Below are positions 48,929-61,875 of a stretch of DNA of 64,000 nucleotides, piece by piece. This DNA is from Cephalotus follicularis (Eukaryota > Streptophyta > Magnoliopsida > Oxalidales > Cephalotaceae). Each line of letters starts with the position of its first letter. Positions within the stretch are counted from its first letter, which is position 1. The stretch lies in NCBI GenBank assembly GCA_001972305.1, contig BDDD01000571.1:310001-374000 (forward strand), written 5' to 3'. The notes below the pieces were generated by a model that ran no database searches, was not told the origin of the DNA, and saw only the letters and a list, made by a program, of their open reading frames with translations. The translations under genes were made by a program, and so were the position numbers.

Positions 48929-51194
48929 TCAAGACTTGATCCTCGCCACCTTCCGACAACAGAACCAGGGCACTCGGTTGCTCAACCCCCGTTTGCTCCT
49001 CGGCCTCCCGAGCCAAACATTCCTGCTCCTCATAGGCCTCGCGAGCTTCCTTTCTTTGTCATCAACCATGTCAGGAAAGAAGTCAAACTCGTTCATTCCC
49101 GGGCGGCAAACCACAGAGTCAAAGGAAACATCCAATTGCCGAGCGACCAAGTTTCGACAAGTGTAAAATCCCCGACGATAGTACACCATGGACTCCGCAA
49201 AGACTTCATCATCAAAAGCAGACGAAACTTTAAAGTCCCTCAAGGCGGCCTCCATCATCGCTTGGATTTCATCATAAGTTTTGAAATCCGAGAGGGCTTT
49301 GTCTGCCGCCTCCTTAGCCAGAGCCACTTCTCCGTCTCGGTAAGTGGAGAACTGCCTTTCAAGATCTCTATGCATTTTGTCCACGCGCGAAAGCTCATGC
49401 TCCGTCTTCATCCTCTAGGCCTTTTCCTTTGCCAACGCCTCGAAGGCTTGCCTTGTTTCCTCCAAGATGGACTCTTGAGCTCTAAGCACTTCCTCCAACT
49501 GCGCCCTAGCTTCCTCAGAGTATTTTTCAAGCTCAGCATTTGTCGTCTAAAGATGCTCAATTGTTGCACATTCATCCTTGGAATTCTTGAGCAGGAGGTA
49601 ACCATCGGCCATGGCCTGGAAAAGAAAACATGAGACCAAAAGCAAATTGAAAGTCTACACGAAGAAAAAATTAAAGGGAGTTACTAACCCTCAAGTTTCT
49701 CTGGAAGAGATGGGTCCATATTTGGCTGACCGACCAGCCCAATCTCGCCTCTACCTCATCGGGTAAGAGGCTTAACCTCCCGAGCTCGACAGCTAACCCC
49801 GGAGTTTTCAGGCTTACACCCGATTTGCAGAGCTTTGTATATATCTCGTTTACTCAGCTGAGATCCACAGGCACATCAGGGCAAACGAGTTGCCGAGGGG
49901 TCACATCAAGAGCATGCTCAAGAGAAGCTCACGCCCCATCTTTTCTTCCCTTGTGTTTCTTGGAGGGACGAGGAGGTGGATCGATGGCCGTGCGTTTGCC
50001 ACGGGCAATCTAGGCCCTAGTGGCCTTGGCCGCGGCAGCAGCAGTAATAGCCTCCTCAACTTCTCTTCACTCTGCTTCCTCGACAGCAATCTGAGTAGCC
50101 CGTTCCTCGGCTCTCTGCCTTTTATCCTGGGTAATAACCCTCGACTTCCTCTGGGCAGCTCTCAGTGGAACGGTGAGGAGCCATTGCTACATACAACAAT
50201 GAAATCAGTTATTCAGAAGAATAAGTTACAGAAGTAAAAGAAGACTGAGCAAAGAGCCAGAATTAAAATAGATGAAGGCTTAATACGGCTTTCTCTCTCT
50301 GCCTCAGCCCGAGTTTCAGGTTCTTCTCAAATGCCCTTNATGCCCGCTTGGTTCTTTTCCTCTTTGTCCAGACAAACCTGTCGATGACATGCTTACTCCA
50401 ACCTGACAAAGGCAATCATCCTAGATAGTATGATTCACCCCCTCGGGTTCCAGAGCAGAGAGTCTTGCTAGGTCGACCTTCTCACCCGATGATAATACTG
50501 ACCTCTTGTTGAGTTTTTGAACATCTAAAGAGTCCGACCACATGCAAGGGGTGAAATCAAGAAGGTTCATGACAAGGAAGTATCTCCCCCTCCAACCTTT
50601 GACGGACTTGGTAGGGTCCACTAGAAGCTTCTTGGTCAGCCCAAGACGGGACTTAAAGTGGTACCCGCGCTCTCCAGGGGAAACTGCCAGAAGCTGGAAC
50701 TCTTTGAAGAATCCGACGGTGGCATCCACTTCGGATTCTAGGCATTTCACCAAAAATCCTATAATGAATGCCCATGACTGTGGCTGGAATAGTGCAGGGT
50801 GGATCTTGAAATGCTCCAGGATCTCAATAGCGAATGGTGGAAGTGGGAGTCTCAGACCGTGCTCCAAGGCATCCGAGAACACTGGAAAAATCCCTGGCTT
50901 ACTCTCGGTCACCTTTCTGGGATCGCTCCGAAGGCCGTATACCAAGCCCCTTAGTAAGACAAATTTGTGGGCTAGTGCTTTCACCTTCTCTCGGTTGAGC
51001 ACGCTTTTTTCGAAATCAACCCTGAACACTTTGGTCCCCGCTCCAGTAGAGGAAGTTCAGGGAGCACCCGCGGCGGCGGCATCCATCTCAACCTCAGCGT
51101 CTAGAGGACGCTCAGTTATGATTACGCCCTTAGTCAGGCGGCTCGCCACGTCATGGTCGTCAACCTGTCTTGAGGTTTGTTTAGTTCTAGCCAT
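48929..51194 (-). pseudogene. antisense extra gene of Tat copy 2, histone-H3-like N-terminus
   Basis: The minus-strand start at 51194 reads MARTKQTSRQVDD. The conserved domain follows (LVYGLRSDPRKV, LEHGLRLPLPPFA, QPQSWAFIIGFLVKCLESEV, ERGYHFKSR), and then the coiled coil and YYRRGFYTCRNLVARQLDV block at 49411-48929. It is the same gene as 10194-11927 in copy 1. It is broken here. One ambiguous base (n) lies at 50339. Confidence 0.7.
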
Positions 51195-52749
51195 TTGGGA
51201 TTTCTAGACAGAGATAAGACGAACGAGCTGAGAGAAACCCCAAGGAAGACCGGTTTTTTCTTCAAAAATAAATAAAATCGGAAAAGAGTCTCACCAGAAA
51301 TTGTCAAAGAAGGATAGGCAAGAAACTGATTGGGAATCTGGAGTTGATAAGAATCAGAAAATCAAGAGTACTAGGGATTCAAGGAAGCGTAAAGAGACTT
51401 CTCTGAGAAGACAGCCCCGAATCGTGGGTTGGGCCCCATGACCTGACACGTGGCAATCCGTACATTTTTCCTTATCCATTTCCATTATGCGAAAACAAGC
51501 CAAATAAAAACTTAATACAAAACCATTTATTTAATGTGTAGGATATATACCCAATTCCAAAAAATAATACATATAAAAAATACACTGCCACAACCTGGCA
51601 GATTTATAAAACCAAATACATAAACATTGCTTGCAAAATTTGACTGCAGGAGCGCACTGCCGAGGATGAGGACTTACTCTTCTCTTTATCCTTGCTGGTG
51701 TTGGGAGGCTCCGCCAATGCCTAGACCTGTACCTGGACCTGGCCCATTCAAAGAATGGGTCAGCAACTGAAGGGGTTGTGTAGGAAACCACATGTACGTC
51801 ACATACCAGAGGAAATAAATAGAGGAAATACGTACATGCCATAACATAAGTGCTGACCATAACACATAAGCCATCCATGGTCCTCGGACTACTTACTCAA
51901 CCATACAATCCATAAACATTACGCAGAGGAGTCAAGTCCGGTATCCTAAGGTCTGGTCATCTACATGGTTCACCATTAGGCTCACCTACCAGCGGAATTC
52001 ACTCTCGAGATCCCCTGCTGAACGGAATTCACCCTTTGCTCACCTGCCCACAGAAGTCTCCCTTAAGATCATCTGCTTACGACAGAATTCACCCTTAGGT
52101 TCACCATTAAATGGGTTTACCCGAGGATCGCCTGCCCATCTGTATTCACCCCTTAGGTTCACCTGCTCGGCAGAATTCTCCCTCACCAGCTCAGGACAGT
52201 CTCCATGTGGATTCACTCCTTAAGTTCACCTATCATAGGATGTCACATATCTATCATATATCCTTTGGCAGAGGAGGAACTCTGCTCAGCAATGCACTGA
52301 CCCTTCGTCAACTTAGCGCCCTTAGCGCTACGCATTGTTCTCCATACTTATACCTGGTCTGCTCTTATACAATCCTTTAGGTAGAGGAGGAACTCTACTC
52401 TGCTCGGACTCCTGGTCCGGATTGGCACTCTTCAGGTGCCCTACCTTGCTCTTCCTTCTTTCCAGTACTTGGGGAAAAGATCCTCTCCAAGTATTAATCA
52501 CCTATAGCCTTTATGACTGAGGAGGTCCTCGGGCACATGCTTTGGGATCCTTGGACACATGGCAGAGGAAAGCCATGTATGGGATCCTCGGACACATGGA
52601 AAAGGAAAGCCATGTTTAGGGATCCTCTGCTCCTGGGGAGTACTGGCTCCTTGGCACATGCTCCTTGGGCATTATGCTCAACCCCAGACGTACTAGCACT
52701 GGTAGGACACTTAGTCCTCCTTGAACGTACTAGCACGGGTAGGACACTT

Positions 52750-52890
52750 AGTCCTCCTCAAGCATATTTGCTCCCCGGGCATTACGCTCCTCAGGCAATA
52801 TGCTCCTCGGCATATTTACTCCCCGGGCATCATGCTCCTCAGGCACCATGCTCCTCGGGTAATATGCTCCTCGGGAATTATGCTCCTCGG
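52750..52890. repeat. GCTCCTCGGGCAT motif array in the Tekay LTR (left copy)
   Basis: About nine units of 15-17 bases alternate GCTCCTCGGGCAT and GCTCCTCAGGCA-like sequence. The right LTR has the matching array at 60790-60935. Confidence 0.8.
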
Positions 52891-52938
52891 GCGTTTACTT
52901 CATCTCTAAGTGCTTTCCAAGCACTGAGGCATGGTTGG

Positions 52939-53791
52939 TGTTCACGTAAAAAGAATGTTTTAATATTTATAGCCGCAAGTGCACGGATCATGCAGTAACG
53001 GGTCGAACGCAGGGAAACGTAAACTAGTTTTAATTCAAGGATTTTTATTGATGGAATTGAAACAATAACAATCTAGGCTTTGTTCTTCCCTAAAACCTTG
53101 AAAAGTTTAGCTCCTAAACATTGTAAAACAAAACTAAATTGATAAAGAGAAATTAGGGTTCTTCAGCCTCTTCACACTTGATTTGGCCGGATATAAGTTG
53201 CTTATATACTACAAAGCTAATAAAAAACGGAATAAAAGCAATCCTAGTTAAAAAACATGGCAAAAAATCCAACTTTCTATTTCTGCTGCAGAGGAAGACG
53301 TCGACTTCTTTTGAAAGACGTCGATGTCTTCTTGTAAAAGTCGCGTTTTACTGAGATGCGCATGAAAGACGTCGACTCCTTATGTGAAAGACGTCGACTT
53401 CTTTTGGTCCAAAAGTTACCGGTCAAATTGGCAAAAAGACGTCGATGTGTATGTTGAAAGACATCGATCCCTTATTCATAGCTCTTTGTATTGCCCAGAA
53501 AAGACGTCGACTTCTAACAAAAGACGTCGACGTGTTTGTTGTAAACCCAGAAAAGACATCGACGTGAAGGAAAGGCGTCGACTTCTTTGATGTGTTTTCT
53601 GTTGTCTTTGGCAATTCTTCAATCTTTTACTCTTTAAAGCTCCAATTTGCACACTTTTGGGTAGTATTCTTGCACTTTGGCCATTTAGCTCTTTTACCTG
53701 AAAATCAATAAAACACAACCAAAGTAGTCTATTCCAAGCATAAAAATATCACAAATAATGCATTAAAAACAACACATTTTTATGCTAAACA
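52939..53791 (-). mobile_element. solo LTR with 5-bp target duplication and GACGTCGAC array
   Basis: On plus it runs TGTTCACGTAA to GCTAAACA. It is flanked by exact GTTGG (52934-52938 and 53792-53796). The uninterrupted target is visible in the right LTR at about 60974 (GGTCGGGTATC). Its ends match the solo LTR at 21767-23427 in opposite orientation. AAGACGTCGACTTC-type motifs recur about ten times at 53290-53585. It has no coding region. Confidence 0.88.
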
Positions 53792-54589
53792 GTTGGGTAT
53801 CAATTTTCGACAGATAAGGGTAGAATCCTAGTCTGACAAACACAAACAATCACAAAAATAACACACAACAACACACACATTCAAACAATCAAACAAAACA
53901 ACAGCACACACAAACACACATGCTGGTAGGCGCTCGGACATGAAGCAACCTACCCAGAGAATGGTTGGAAATGGAGATTGTCTTCTTCCTTCTCTGATTC
54001 TGGACTCCCTTCTGGCCGAGAACTGGCACACGCCTTTGATCGCCTTCCATTTCACTCTTGCATGATTTCTTTCACTTCCAGGAGATGGTATTTATATATA
54101 TGGTTAGGGACTCTTCTGAGGAAGGCCCCTTCTTGTCTTCTTCTATCTTTTTCCAGCATTTGGCCCCATCTCCCACCATTCACGCCTTTTTCTCGATCTC
54201 TCTAAATTGGGAGGAAGTAAGAATGGCTAAAACCGTATCTACCAGTCATTTCTTATCTTTTACAGCCATGGAAGGAAGAGTCTAGAACATTTTAGGCGTT
54301 TCCAACGGGTACAGGCCATGCAAGACGCTTGGGCCGACCTCCTCCCTTGGGCCTCCTCTTCTTCCTTCATTCCAGGGCCCAATAACAACATAATCATGTC
54401 CAAGCTCAGCCCAAAGAGAAGAATAACTCTTTTAAGTCCAAAGTCATAAATTATATTCCCTTTTGGCCCAAATAAATACCTTACATGATCCTAGCCCGGC
54501 CCAATAGGAAAGAAAAGAATTCCAAGGCTCAATAATAATACTTAATAATATTTAGGGTTGTTACATTCTCCCCTCCATACAGAAATCTC

Positions 54590-56030
54590 GTCCCGAGATT
54601 TCCTAGGATGAAAATAAATGGGGGTACTTAGCCTGCATATCATCTTCTCTTTCCCAGGTAGCTTCTTTCACTCAGTGGTATCGCCATAATACCTTAGCCA
54701 ACAGAATGGTTTTACTCCTCAGCTGCTTAATCCGTCGGTCGAGGATCTGGATAAGTATCTCCTCAAAACTCAAATACGTCCTCAACTCTAGTGGATCCTA
54801 TTGTAACACATGAGAAGGGTCGGGATGATATTTCCTCAGCATCGAAACATGAAACACATTGTGCACATCCGCCAGGCTGGGTGGTAAGGCAAGTCGATAA
54901 GCAACAGTACCCACTCTCTCAAGGATCTCAAAAGGTCCTATAAATCGAGGGGCTAACTTCCCTTTCTTGCCGAACCTCATAATTCCTTTAGTCGGAGAGA
55001 CTTTAAGAAATACATGATCGCCTACAGTGAACTCCAACTCTCGCCTACGGTGATCTGCATAGCTTTTCTGTCTGCTTTGTGCTGTAAGAAGTCTTTCCCT
55101 GATAACCTTGGCCTTCTCTGTTGTGTCTTGCACGAGCTTGGGTCCCACAAGACTCTATTCGCCCACTTCAAACCAACAGATTGGGGTTCTGCATTTTTGT
55201 CCATAGAGAGCCTCGAACGGTGCCACTCCAATACTGGCGTGAAAACTATTGTTATACGAGAACTCTAATAATGGTAGTTGGTCTTCCCAGCTACTTCCCC
55301 AATCCAAAACACATGCTCGTAGCATGTCCTATAGAGTCTATGTAGTTCTCTCAGACTGTCCATCAGTCTAGGAATGAAAAGCTGTGCTAAAATTCAGTTG
55401 AGTACCAAAAGTCTCTTGCAGTTTTCTATAAAACAGCGATGTAAAACGGGGGTCTTTGTCAATCGCCACACTGATTGGTACTCCATGGAGCCTCACAATT
55501 TCAGCAACACATAGATTTGCTAGCTGTGTGAGAGAAAAATTCATCTTGATCACGAGAAAATGTGCAGATGTAGTAAAGAGATCGACGATCACCCATATAA
55601 CGTCACCACCATTCCTTGTTCCGGGTAGTCCTGTCACGAAATCCATCGGTATGTGTTCCCATTTCCATTATGCCACGGACAATGGTTGCAACAACCCTGC
55701 CGGTCTTTGGTGTTCTGCTTTAACCTGTTGACATGTCAAACAGGAAGCAAAGTACTCGGCTATCTCTCTCTTCATATTGTTCCACCAATAGTCCATCTTT
55801 AGATCTCGGTACATCTTGGTACTCCCCGGATGTACGGAGAAACTGGAGTGATGCGCTTGTGACAACAGTTCATCTTTTAGCTCTTTATTATTAGGAACAC
55901 ATATTCTGCCCTGATATAGGATTAATCTATCACCTTGTACAGAGAAATCTGTCTTTAATCCCCCATGTTCGCTCAAAGCCATCTTGAGTAATTCTCCATC
56001 ATTGCTCTGAGCTTCACAGATCTGATCCAT
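54590..56030 (-). mobile_element. integrase and chromodomain region of the Tekay element
   Basis: It has an HH-CC zinc finger (HHSSFSVHPGSTKMYRDL, CLTCQQVKAEHQRPAG), the catalytic core (MDFVTGLPG, DKDPRFTS), the C-terminal GPY block (FIGPFEILERVGTVAYRL, VHNVFHVSMLRKYHPD) and a chromodomain-like tail (DRRIKQLRSK, ATWEREDDM) at about 54610-54740. The tail places it among chromoviruses, which target heterochromatin. Confidence 0.82.
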
Positions 56031-57519
56031 TAACCATGGACACGTCTGAATATGAGCAATGGTTAGGCAAGCTAATCAACGACTCATGGGGTCTGCAACC
56101 ACATTAGCTTTGCTTGGATAGTACTGTATTTCACAGTTATAATCATTGAGCAACTACATCCATCTGCGTTGTCTCATATTCAGGTCCTTCTATGAGAACA
56201 GGTACTTTAAGCTCTTGTGATCGGTGTAGACCTCGAACTTTGTGCAATATAGATAATGCCTCCATTTATGCAGTGCGAACACTATCTCAGCTAACTCAAG
56301 ATCATGAGTTGGATAGTTCTCCTCATGGAGCTTTAACTTCCTTGAGGAGTATGCGATCACTCTTTCATTTTACATGAGGACACATCCTAAGCCACTGCCT
56401 GATACGTTACTGTATACAATAAAACCTTCATTGCCCTCGGGTAAGGCTAGGACTGGCGTAGTAGTCAGACGATGCTTTAGTTCTTGAAAACTTTGCTCGC
56501 AAGCATCATCCCAAACAAAGGCAATATTATTCTGTGTCAATCTAGTCAGAGGTGTAGCTATCCTTGAAAACCCTTCCACGAATCGTCGGTAGTATCCTGC
56601 CAAGCCAAGAAAGCTTCGGACTTCTATCACGTTCGTTGGTCGCTTCCAGCCCTTTACTGTTTCGATCTTTGTAGGATCTACTGACAATCCAGCAATGGAT
56701 ATAACATGACCAAGGAATGTTATCTCAGATAGCCAGAATTCACACTTGCTAAACTTGGCATATATCTGATGGTCTCTAAGAGTTTGTAATGCCAAGTGCA
56801 GGTGTTCACCATGTTCTTCCATGGACTTCGAATATATCAGGATGTCATCAATAAACACCACTATAAACTGGTCCAGATTTGGACTAAATATCATGTTCAT
56901 CAAGCTCATAAATGCAGCAGGGGCATTGGTCACCCCGAATGGCATCACTACAAATTCGTAGTGTCCATATCGTGATCTGAAGGCAGTCTTCGGAATATCT
57001 TCTACCTTTACTCTGAGTTGATGGTATCCTGATCTCAAGTCCAACTTTGAAAACACTGAAGATCCTTTCAGCTGGTCAAACAGATCATCGATGTGTGGCA
57101 GTGGGTATTTATTCTTAACCGTTACTTTATTCAACTTGCCGGTAATCGATGCACATCCGTAAAGATCCATCTTTCTTCTTAACAAACAAGACCGGTGCTC
57201 CCCACGGGGATACACTAGGTCTGATGAAACCTTTATCCAATAACTCCTGTAGCTGTACTTTCAATTCTTTTAGTTCAGGAGGGGCCATTCGGTAAGGAGC
57301 TGTCGATACTGGAGCTGTTCCTGGCAAAAGATCTATAGCAAACTCCACATCTCTCTCCGGAGGTAAGGACGTTAGCTCTTCCGGAAACAGATCTGGGTAT
57401 TCACAAACCACAAGAACAACCTCCAACTTAGACGTCCATCTGCTGTCATCCATAACATACGCCAGGTAAGCAGTACAACCCTGTCTCAAGAGTCTGTCAG
57501 CTCGAAGGGCAGATATCAT
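56031..57519 (-). mobile_element. RT and RNase H region of the Tekay element
   Basis: The RT blocks are [51 protein letters not shown] and the catalytic [21 protein letters not shown] and the RNase H domain follow, down to about 56040. Confidence 0.85.
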
Positions 57520-57552
57520 AGAGGCTGGCTGATGCTCTAACGTCTCGAAGAA

Positions 57553-59358
57553 CTAGAACGAAGACTGTCCTAGCAGATGGAAGGTTACAACCTTCCTGTT
57601 ACAGTCCACATGTGCATAATGCACAGACAGCCAATCCATACCGAGAATCATATCAAGATCGCCCATTGGCAGCACTATAAGGTCTGCCGGAAGAACATGT
57701 CCAAAAATTTCAATGGCACAAGATCTACACACCCACCGGGAGGTAACCGACTCTCCTACAGGTGTGCTGACCTCTATCACAAAAGGTAAAGGCTCAGGCT
57801 CCACATTCATATGACTTATAAAATGGGAAGCAACATATGAATGGGATGAGCCTGGATCAATCAGAGTTCGTGCTAAAAGCTGAGATATATATATCATACC
57901 TCCAATCACTGAAGGTGATCCAACTGCAGCTCGCTGATCCATAGCATATACTCTTCCTTATACCATAGGTGCCGACCCCATCGGCTATTTGCCACGGTCT
58001 CCTCGTGAACTGGTACTAGGACGGCCTTGCTGGAAACTTCCTTGTGATCGATTCGAACATTGCCCTGTTTGACCTCCTGTGTTGAATTGATTCTGAGGGC
58101 ATTCCGCAGCTATGTGGTTTGGAGCTCCACAACTCCAATGCTAACCATTCTTCCACCAGTAATCATCTGAAACATGATTAGTACATCCATAATGCACACA
58201 GGGTTCCACAGACTCCTGTTCATCATCGGCAGGTCTAGAAGAACCTCCTTGCGAAGCCATCCTTCGATGTCGTCTTAGTTATGAATCACGACCTGGTCTT
58301 CTTTGCTGAGAACCACGAGATTGTCTTCCCAACCTTGAAGGTCTTGCTGGGCTACCAACACTGCGAGGAGATTCACCCTGCCTTGGACTACTGTGATATC
58401 CGGATCTGTGGGATTTATTGCTGCTTCTGGAACTTCTTCCTGACTGCTCTCCAGAAGGAGCAGGTCTCCGATTGCCCGTCTGAATTTCCAAACTCTGGAA
58501 TCACTAAGCCAAGGCTTCAACTTCACGTGCTCTATTAGACAGCTCAAAGAAAGATCGCAAATGCAAGGGCACTAGCTTCTCTTGAATGTCAAGTCCAAGT
58601 CCTCAGAGGAACTTCTTAGCTTTCCTCGATTCAGTGTTCACCATGTAAGGAGCTATCCTTGATAACTCGATAAATTTAGCCTCATATTGAGCCACAGTCA
58701 TATCTTATTGCGTCAGGCCTAAGAATTCGGCCTCTCTCTTATCAATCTCCACCTCGGGATAGAATCTGTCATTAAACTCTATCTTAAAAGCATCCCAAGA
58801 ATATGTCTCTCCGGAAGACTCAATCATCTTCCACCAATGTTTCGCTTTACCTTGTAACATATACGTTACAAACACAACCTTCTGTGAGTCAGAACAATCC
58901 ATGACACGGAAGATCTTATCCAATTGCATTAACCATCTCTCAGCCGATATACCATCAGGATCTCCTGTGAAGGCTGGAGGATTTAACTTCAATAATCCTA
59001 TCAATGGGTTCTCTCGTCGTGAAGGTTGATCAACTGATCTTCTTGCAGCTTCAGCCCACCTGGCTGGTCTAACAACTGATGTCTGTTCATGTACTTCTAT
59101 TGCACGTCCAGCTGGTATAGCAGTAGGGGGTTGTTCATCTTCATCCGGTTGCCGTTGCATAAATTCATGCATTTGACTTATCATAGCATGCATTCTCCTC
59201 ATAAATCATTTTCGTTCCTCTCTAGCAGGAACAACAGGTTCTACTTCATGAGGTGCATTGACTTCTCCTTGTCCTTCGGCATCTCTATTTGTAAAGGTAC
59301 GTCTAGACGACAGCCCGGTCCTCTCTCCTCGTAACCTTCTACTTCGTCGTCCTTCCAT
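57553..59358 (-). mobile_element. gag and protease region of the Tekay element
   Basis: Gag lies at about 58300-59358 (PPAFTGDPDGISAERWLMQL, then VVFVTYMLQGKAKHWWKMI and WDAFKIEFNDRFYP), with a knuckle-like Cys/His block near 58100-58140. The protease-like domain is at 57553-57942 (LIDPGSSHSYVASHFI, ILGMDWLSVHYAHVDC). Confidence 0.82.
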
Positions 59359-59454
59359 ACTGATTCACGTAAAAAAATTGGGTCAATATCCACACATATA
59401 TCTTAACTCCACTTGCCAAGGGTCCTATCCCGGCATATCCAGAATAGTATGTCT

Positions 59455-59466
59455 CTGATACCAAAA
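59455..59466 (-). other. primer-binding site of the Tekay element
   Basis: On the minus strand, TTGGTATCAGAG lies a few bases after the LTR end. TGGTATCAGAG is the complement of the 3' end of the initiator methionine tRNA, the usual primer of chromoviruses. Confidence 0.85.
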
Positions 59467-59468
59467 CT

Positions 59469-61751
59469 TGTCACGCCCCAAATCGTGGGTTGGGCCCCAC
59501 GACCAGACACGTGGCAATCCGTACATTTTTCCTTATCCATTTCCATTATGTGAAAACCAGCCAAATAAAAACTTAATACAAAACCTTTTATTCAATGTGT
59601 AGGATATATACCCAGTTCCAAAAAATAATACATATAAAAAATACACTGCCACAGCCCGGAAGATTTATAAAACCAAATACATAAACATTGCTTGCAAAAT
59701 TCGACTACAAGAGCGCACTGCCGAGGAGGAGGACTTACTCTTCTCTTTATCCTTGCTGCTGCTGGGAGGCTCTGCCAATGCCTGGACCTGGCCCATTCAG
59801 AGAATGGGTTAGCAACCGAAGGGGTTGTGTGGGAAACCAACAAACAATAAACAGAGGAAATGCATACATGCCATAACATAAGTGCAGACCACACATAAGC
59901 CAGCCCTGGTCCTCGAACTACTTACTCAACCATACAATCCATAAACATTACGCAGAGGAGTCAAGTCCAGTATCCTAAGGTCTGGTCATCTACATGGTTC
60001 ACCATTAGGCTCACCTACCAGCAGAATTCACTCTCGGGATCCCCTGCTAAACGGAATTCACCCTTTGCTCACCTGCCCACAGAAGTCTCCCTTAAGATCA
60101 CCTGCTTACGGCGGAATTAACCCTTAGGTTCACCATTAAACGGGTTCGCCCGAGGATCGCCTGCCCATCTGTATTCACCCCCTTAGGTTCACCTGCTCGG
60201 CAGAATTCTCCCCCTAGTGGGCTCACCAGCTCAGGACAGTCTCTATTTGGATTCACTCCTTAAGTTCACCTATCATAGGATGTCACATATCTATCATATA
60301 TCCTTTGGCAGAGGAGGAACTCTGCTCAGCAATGCACTGACCCTTCGTCAACTCAGCGCCCTTAGCGCTACGCATTGTTCTCCATACTTATACCTGGTCT
60401 GCTCTTATACAATCCTTTAGGTAGAGGCGGAACTCTGCTCTGCTCGGACTCCTAGTCCGGATTGGCACTCTTCAACTGCCCTACCTTACTCTTCCTTCTT
60501 TCCTGTACTTGGGGAAAAGATCCTCTCCAAGTTTTAATCACCTCTGGCCTTTATGACTGGGGAGGTCCTAGGGAACATGCTTTGGGATCCTTGGACACAT
60601 GGTAGAGGAAAGCCATGTATGGGATCCTCGGACACATGGCAGAGGAAAGCCATGTATGGGATCCTTGAACACATGGCAGAGAAAAGCCATGTTTAGGGAT
60701 CCTCTGCTCTTGGGGAGTACTGGCTCCTCGGCACATGCTCCTTGGGCATTATGCTCAACCCCGGATGTACTAGCACTAGTAGGACACTTAGTCCTCCTCA
60801 GGCATATTTGCTCCCTGGGCATTACGCTCCTCAAGCAATATGCTCCTCGGCATATTTGCTCCCCGGGAATCACGCTCCTCAAGCACCATGCTCCTCGGGC
60901 ATTATGCTCCTCAGGCATTATTCTCCTCGGGCGTTTACTTCATCTCTAAGTGCTTTCCAAGCATTGAGGCATGGTCGGGTATCAATTTTCGACAGAGAAG
61001 GGAAGAATCCTAGTCTAAAAAACATAAACAATCACAAAAATAACACACAGCAACACACACATTCAAACAATCAAATAAAACAACAACACCACACACAAAC
61101 ACACATGCTGGTAGGCGCTTGGACATGAAGCAACCTACCCGAAGAATGGTTGGAAATGGAGATTGTCTCCTTCCTTCTCTGATTCTGGACTCCCTTCTGG
61201 CCGAGAACTGGCACACGCCTTTGATCGCCTTCCACTTCACTCTTACATGATTTCCCTCACTTCTAGGAGATGGTATTTATATATGTGGTTAGGGACTCTT
61301 CCGAGGAAGGCCCCTTCTTGTCTTCTTCTTTCTTTTTCCAGCATCTGGCCCCATCTCCCACCATTCTCGCCTTTTTCTCGATCTTTCTAAAGTGGAAGGA
61401 AGTAAGAATGGCTAAAACCGTATCTACCACTCATTTCTTATCTTTTACAGCCATGGAAGGAAGAGTCTAGAACATTTTAGGTGTTTCCAACAGGTACAGG
61501 CCATGCAAGATGCCTGGGCCGACCTCCTCCCTTGGGCCTCCTCTTCTTTCCTTCATTCCAGGGCCCAATAACAACATAATCATGTCCAAGCTCAGCCCAA
61601 AGAGAAGAATAACTCTTTTAAGTCCAAAGCCATAAATTATATTCCCTTTTGGCCCAAATAAATACCTTACATTATCCTGGCCCGGCCCAATAGGAAAGAA
61701 AAGAATTCCAAGGTCGAATAATAATACTTAATAATATTTAGGGTTCTTACA
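59469..61751 (-). repeat. 5' LTR of the Tekay element
   Basis: 2283 bases, beginning TGTCACGCCCC on plus and ending GGGTTCTTACA. It carries the same motif arrays as the left LTR (60000-60200 and 60790-60935) and no solo-LTR insertion. Confidence 0.88.
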
Positions 61752-61875
61752 TTAAGCAGTTCATGCCCAATTACCAAATTAGGCTCAGTTTGTACATTAC
61801 AGCCTCGTTCAAAGCCAAGCCGCGAATGGTCTCCATCCTCAGCCAAGTCCAGAAATTGAAGATCAGGGGGGCATA
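61752..61875 (+). other. 3' part of Tat copy 2 with polypurine tract
   Basis: A short non-coding piece of the host Tat element resumes after the Tekay insertion and ends in GATCAGGGGGGCATA (61861-61875), the same polypurine tract as in copy 1. Confidence 0.75.

Larger units (their letters stand above)
51411..54565 (-). repeat. 3' LTR of the Tekay element, containing a solo LTR
   Basis: It matches 59469-61751 end to end except for the extra segment 52939-53796. The internal arrays are ACCCTTAGGTTCACCTGC-type units (51960-52200) and GCTCCTCGGGCAT-type units (52750-52890). Confidence 0.85.
51411..61751 (-). mobile_element. Ty3/gypsy chromovirus, Tekay/Del type, nested in Tat copy 2
   Basis: Minus orientation, with the 5' LTR on the right (59469-61751), primer-binding site at 59455-59466, gag, protease, RT, RNase H, integrase and a chromodomain-like tail, polypurine tract (about 54568-54582) and 3' LTR on the left (51411-54565, enlarged by a solo LTR). 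By eye the LTRs differ at about one base in fifteen, so it is younger than its host element. It is a fossil with several breaks. Confidence 0.88.

Noticed and set aside
50339-50339. Ambiguous base (n)
   Set aside because: A single unresolved base in the sequence, with no biological meaning.
52750-52890. CRISPR array
   Set aside because: Short irregular direct repeats without uniform spacers, in plant LTR sequence; no cas genes.
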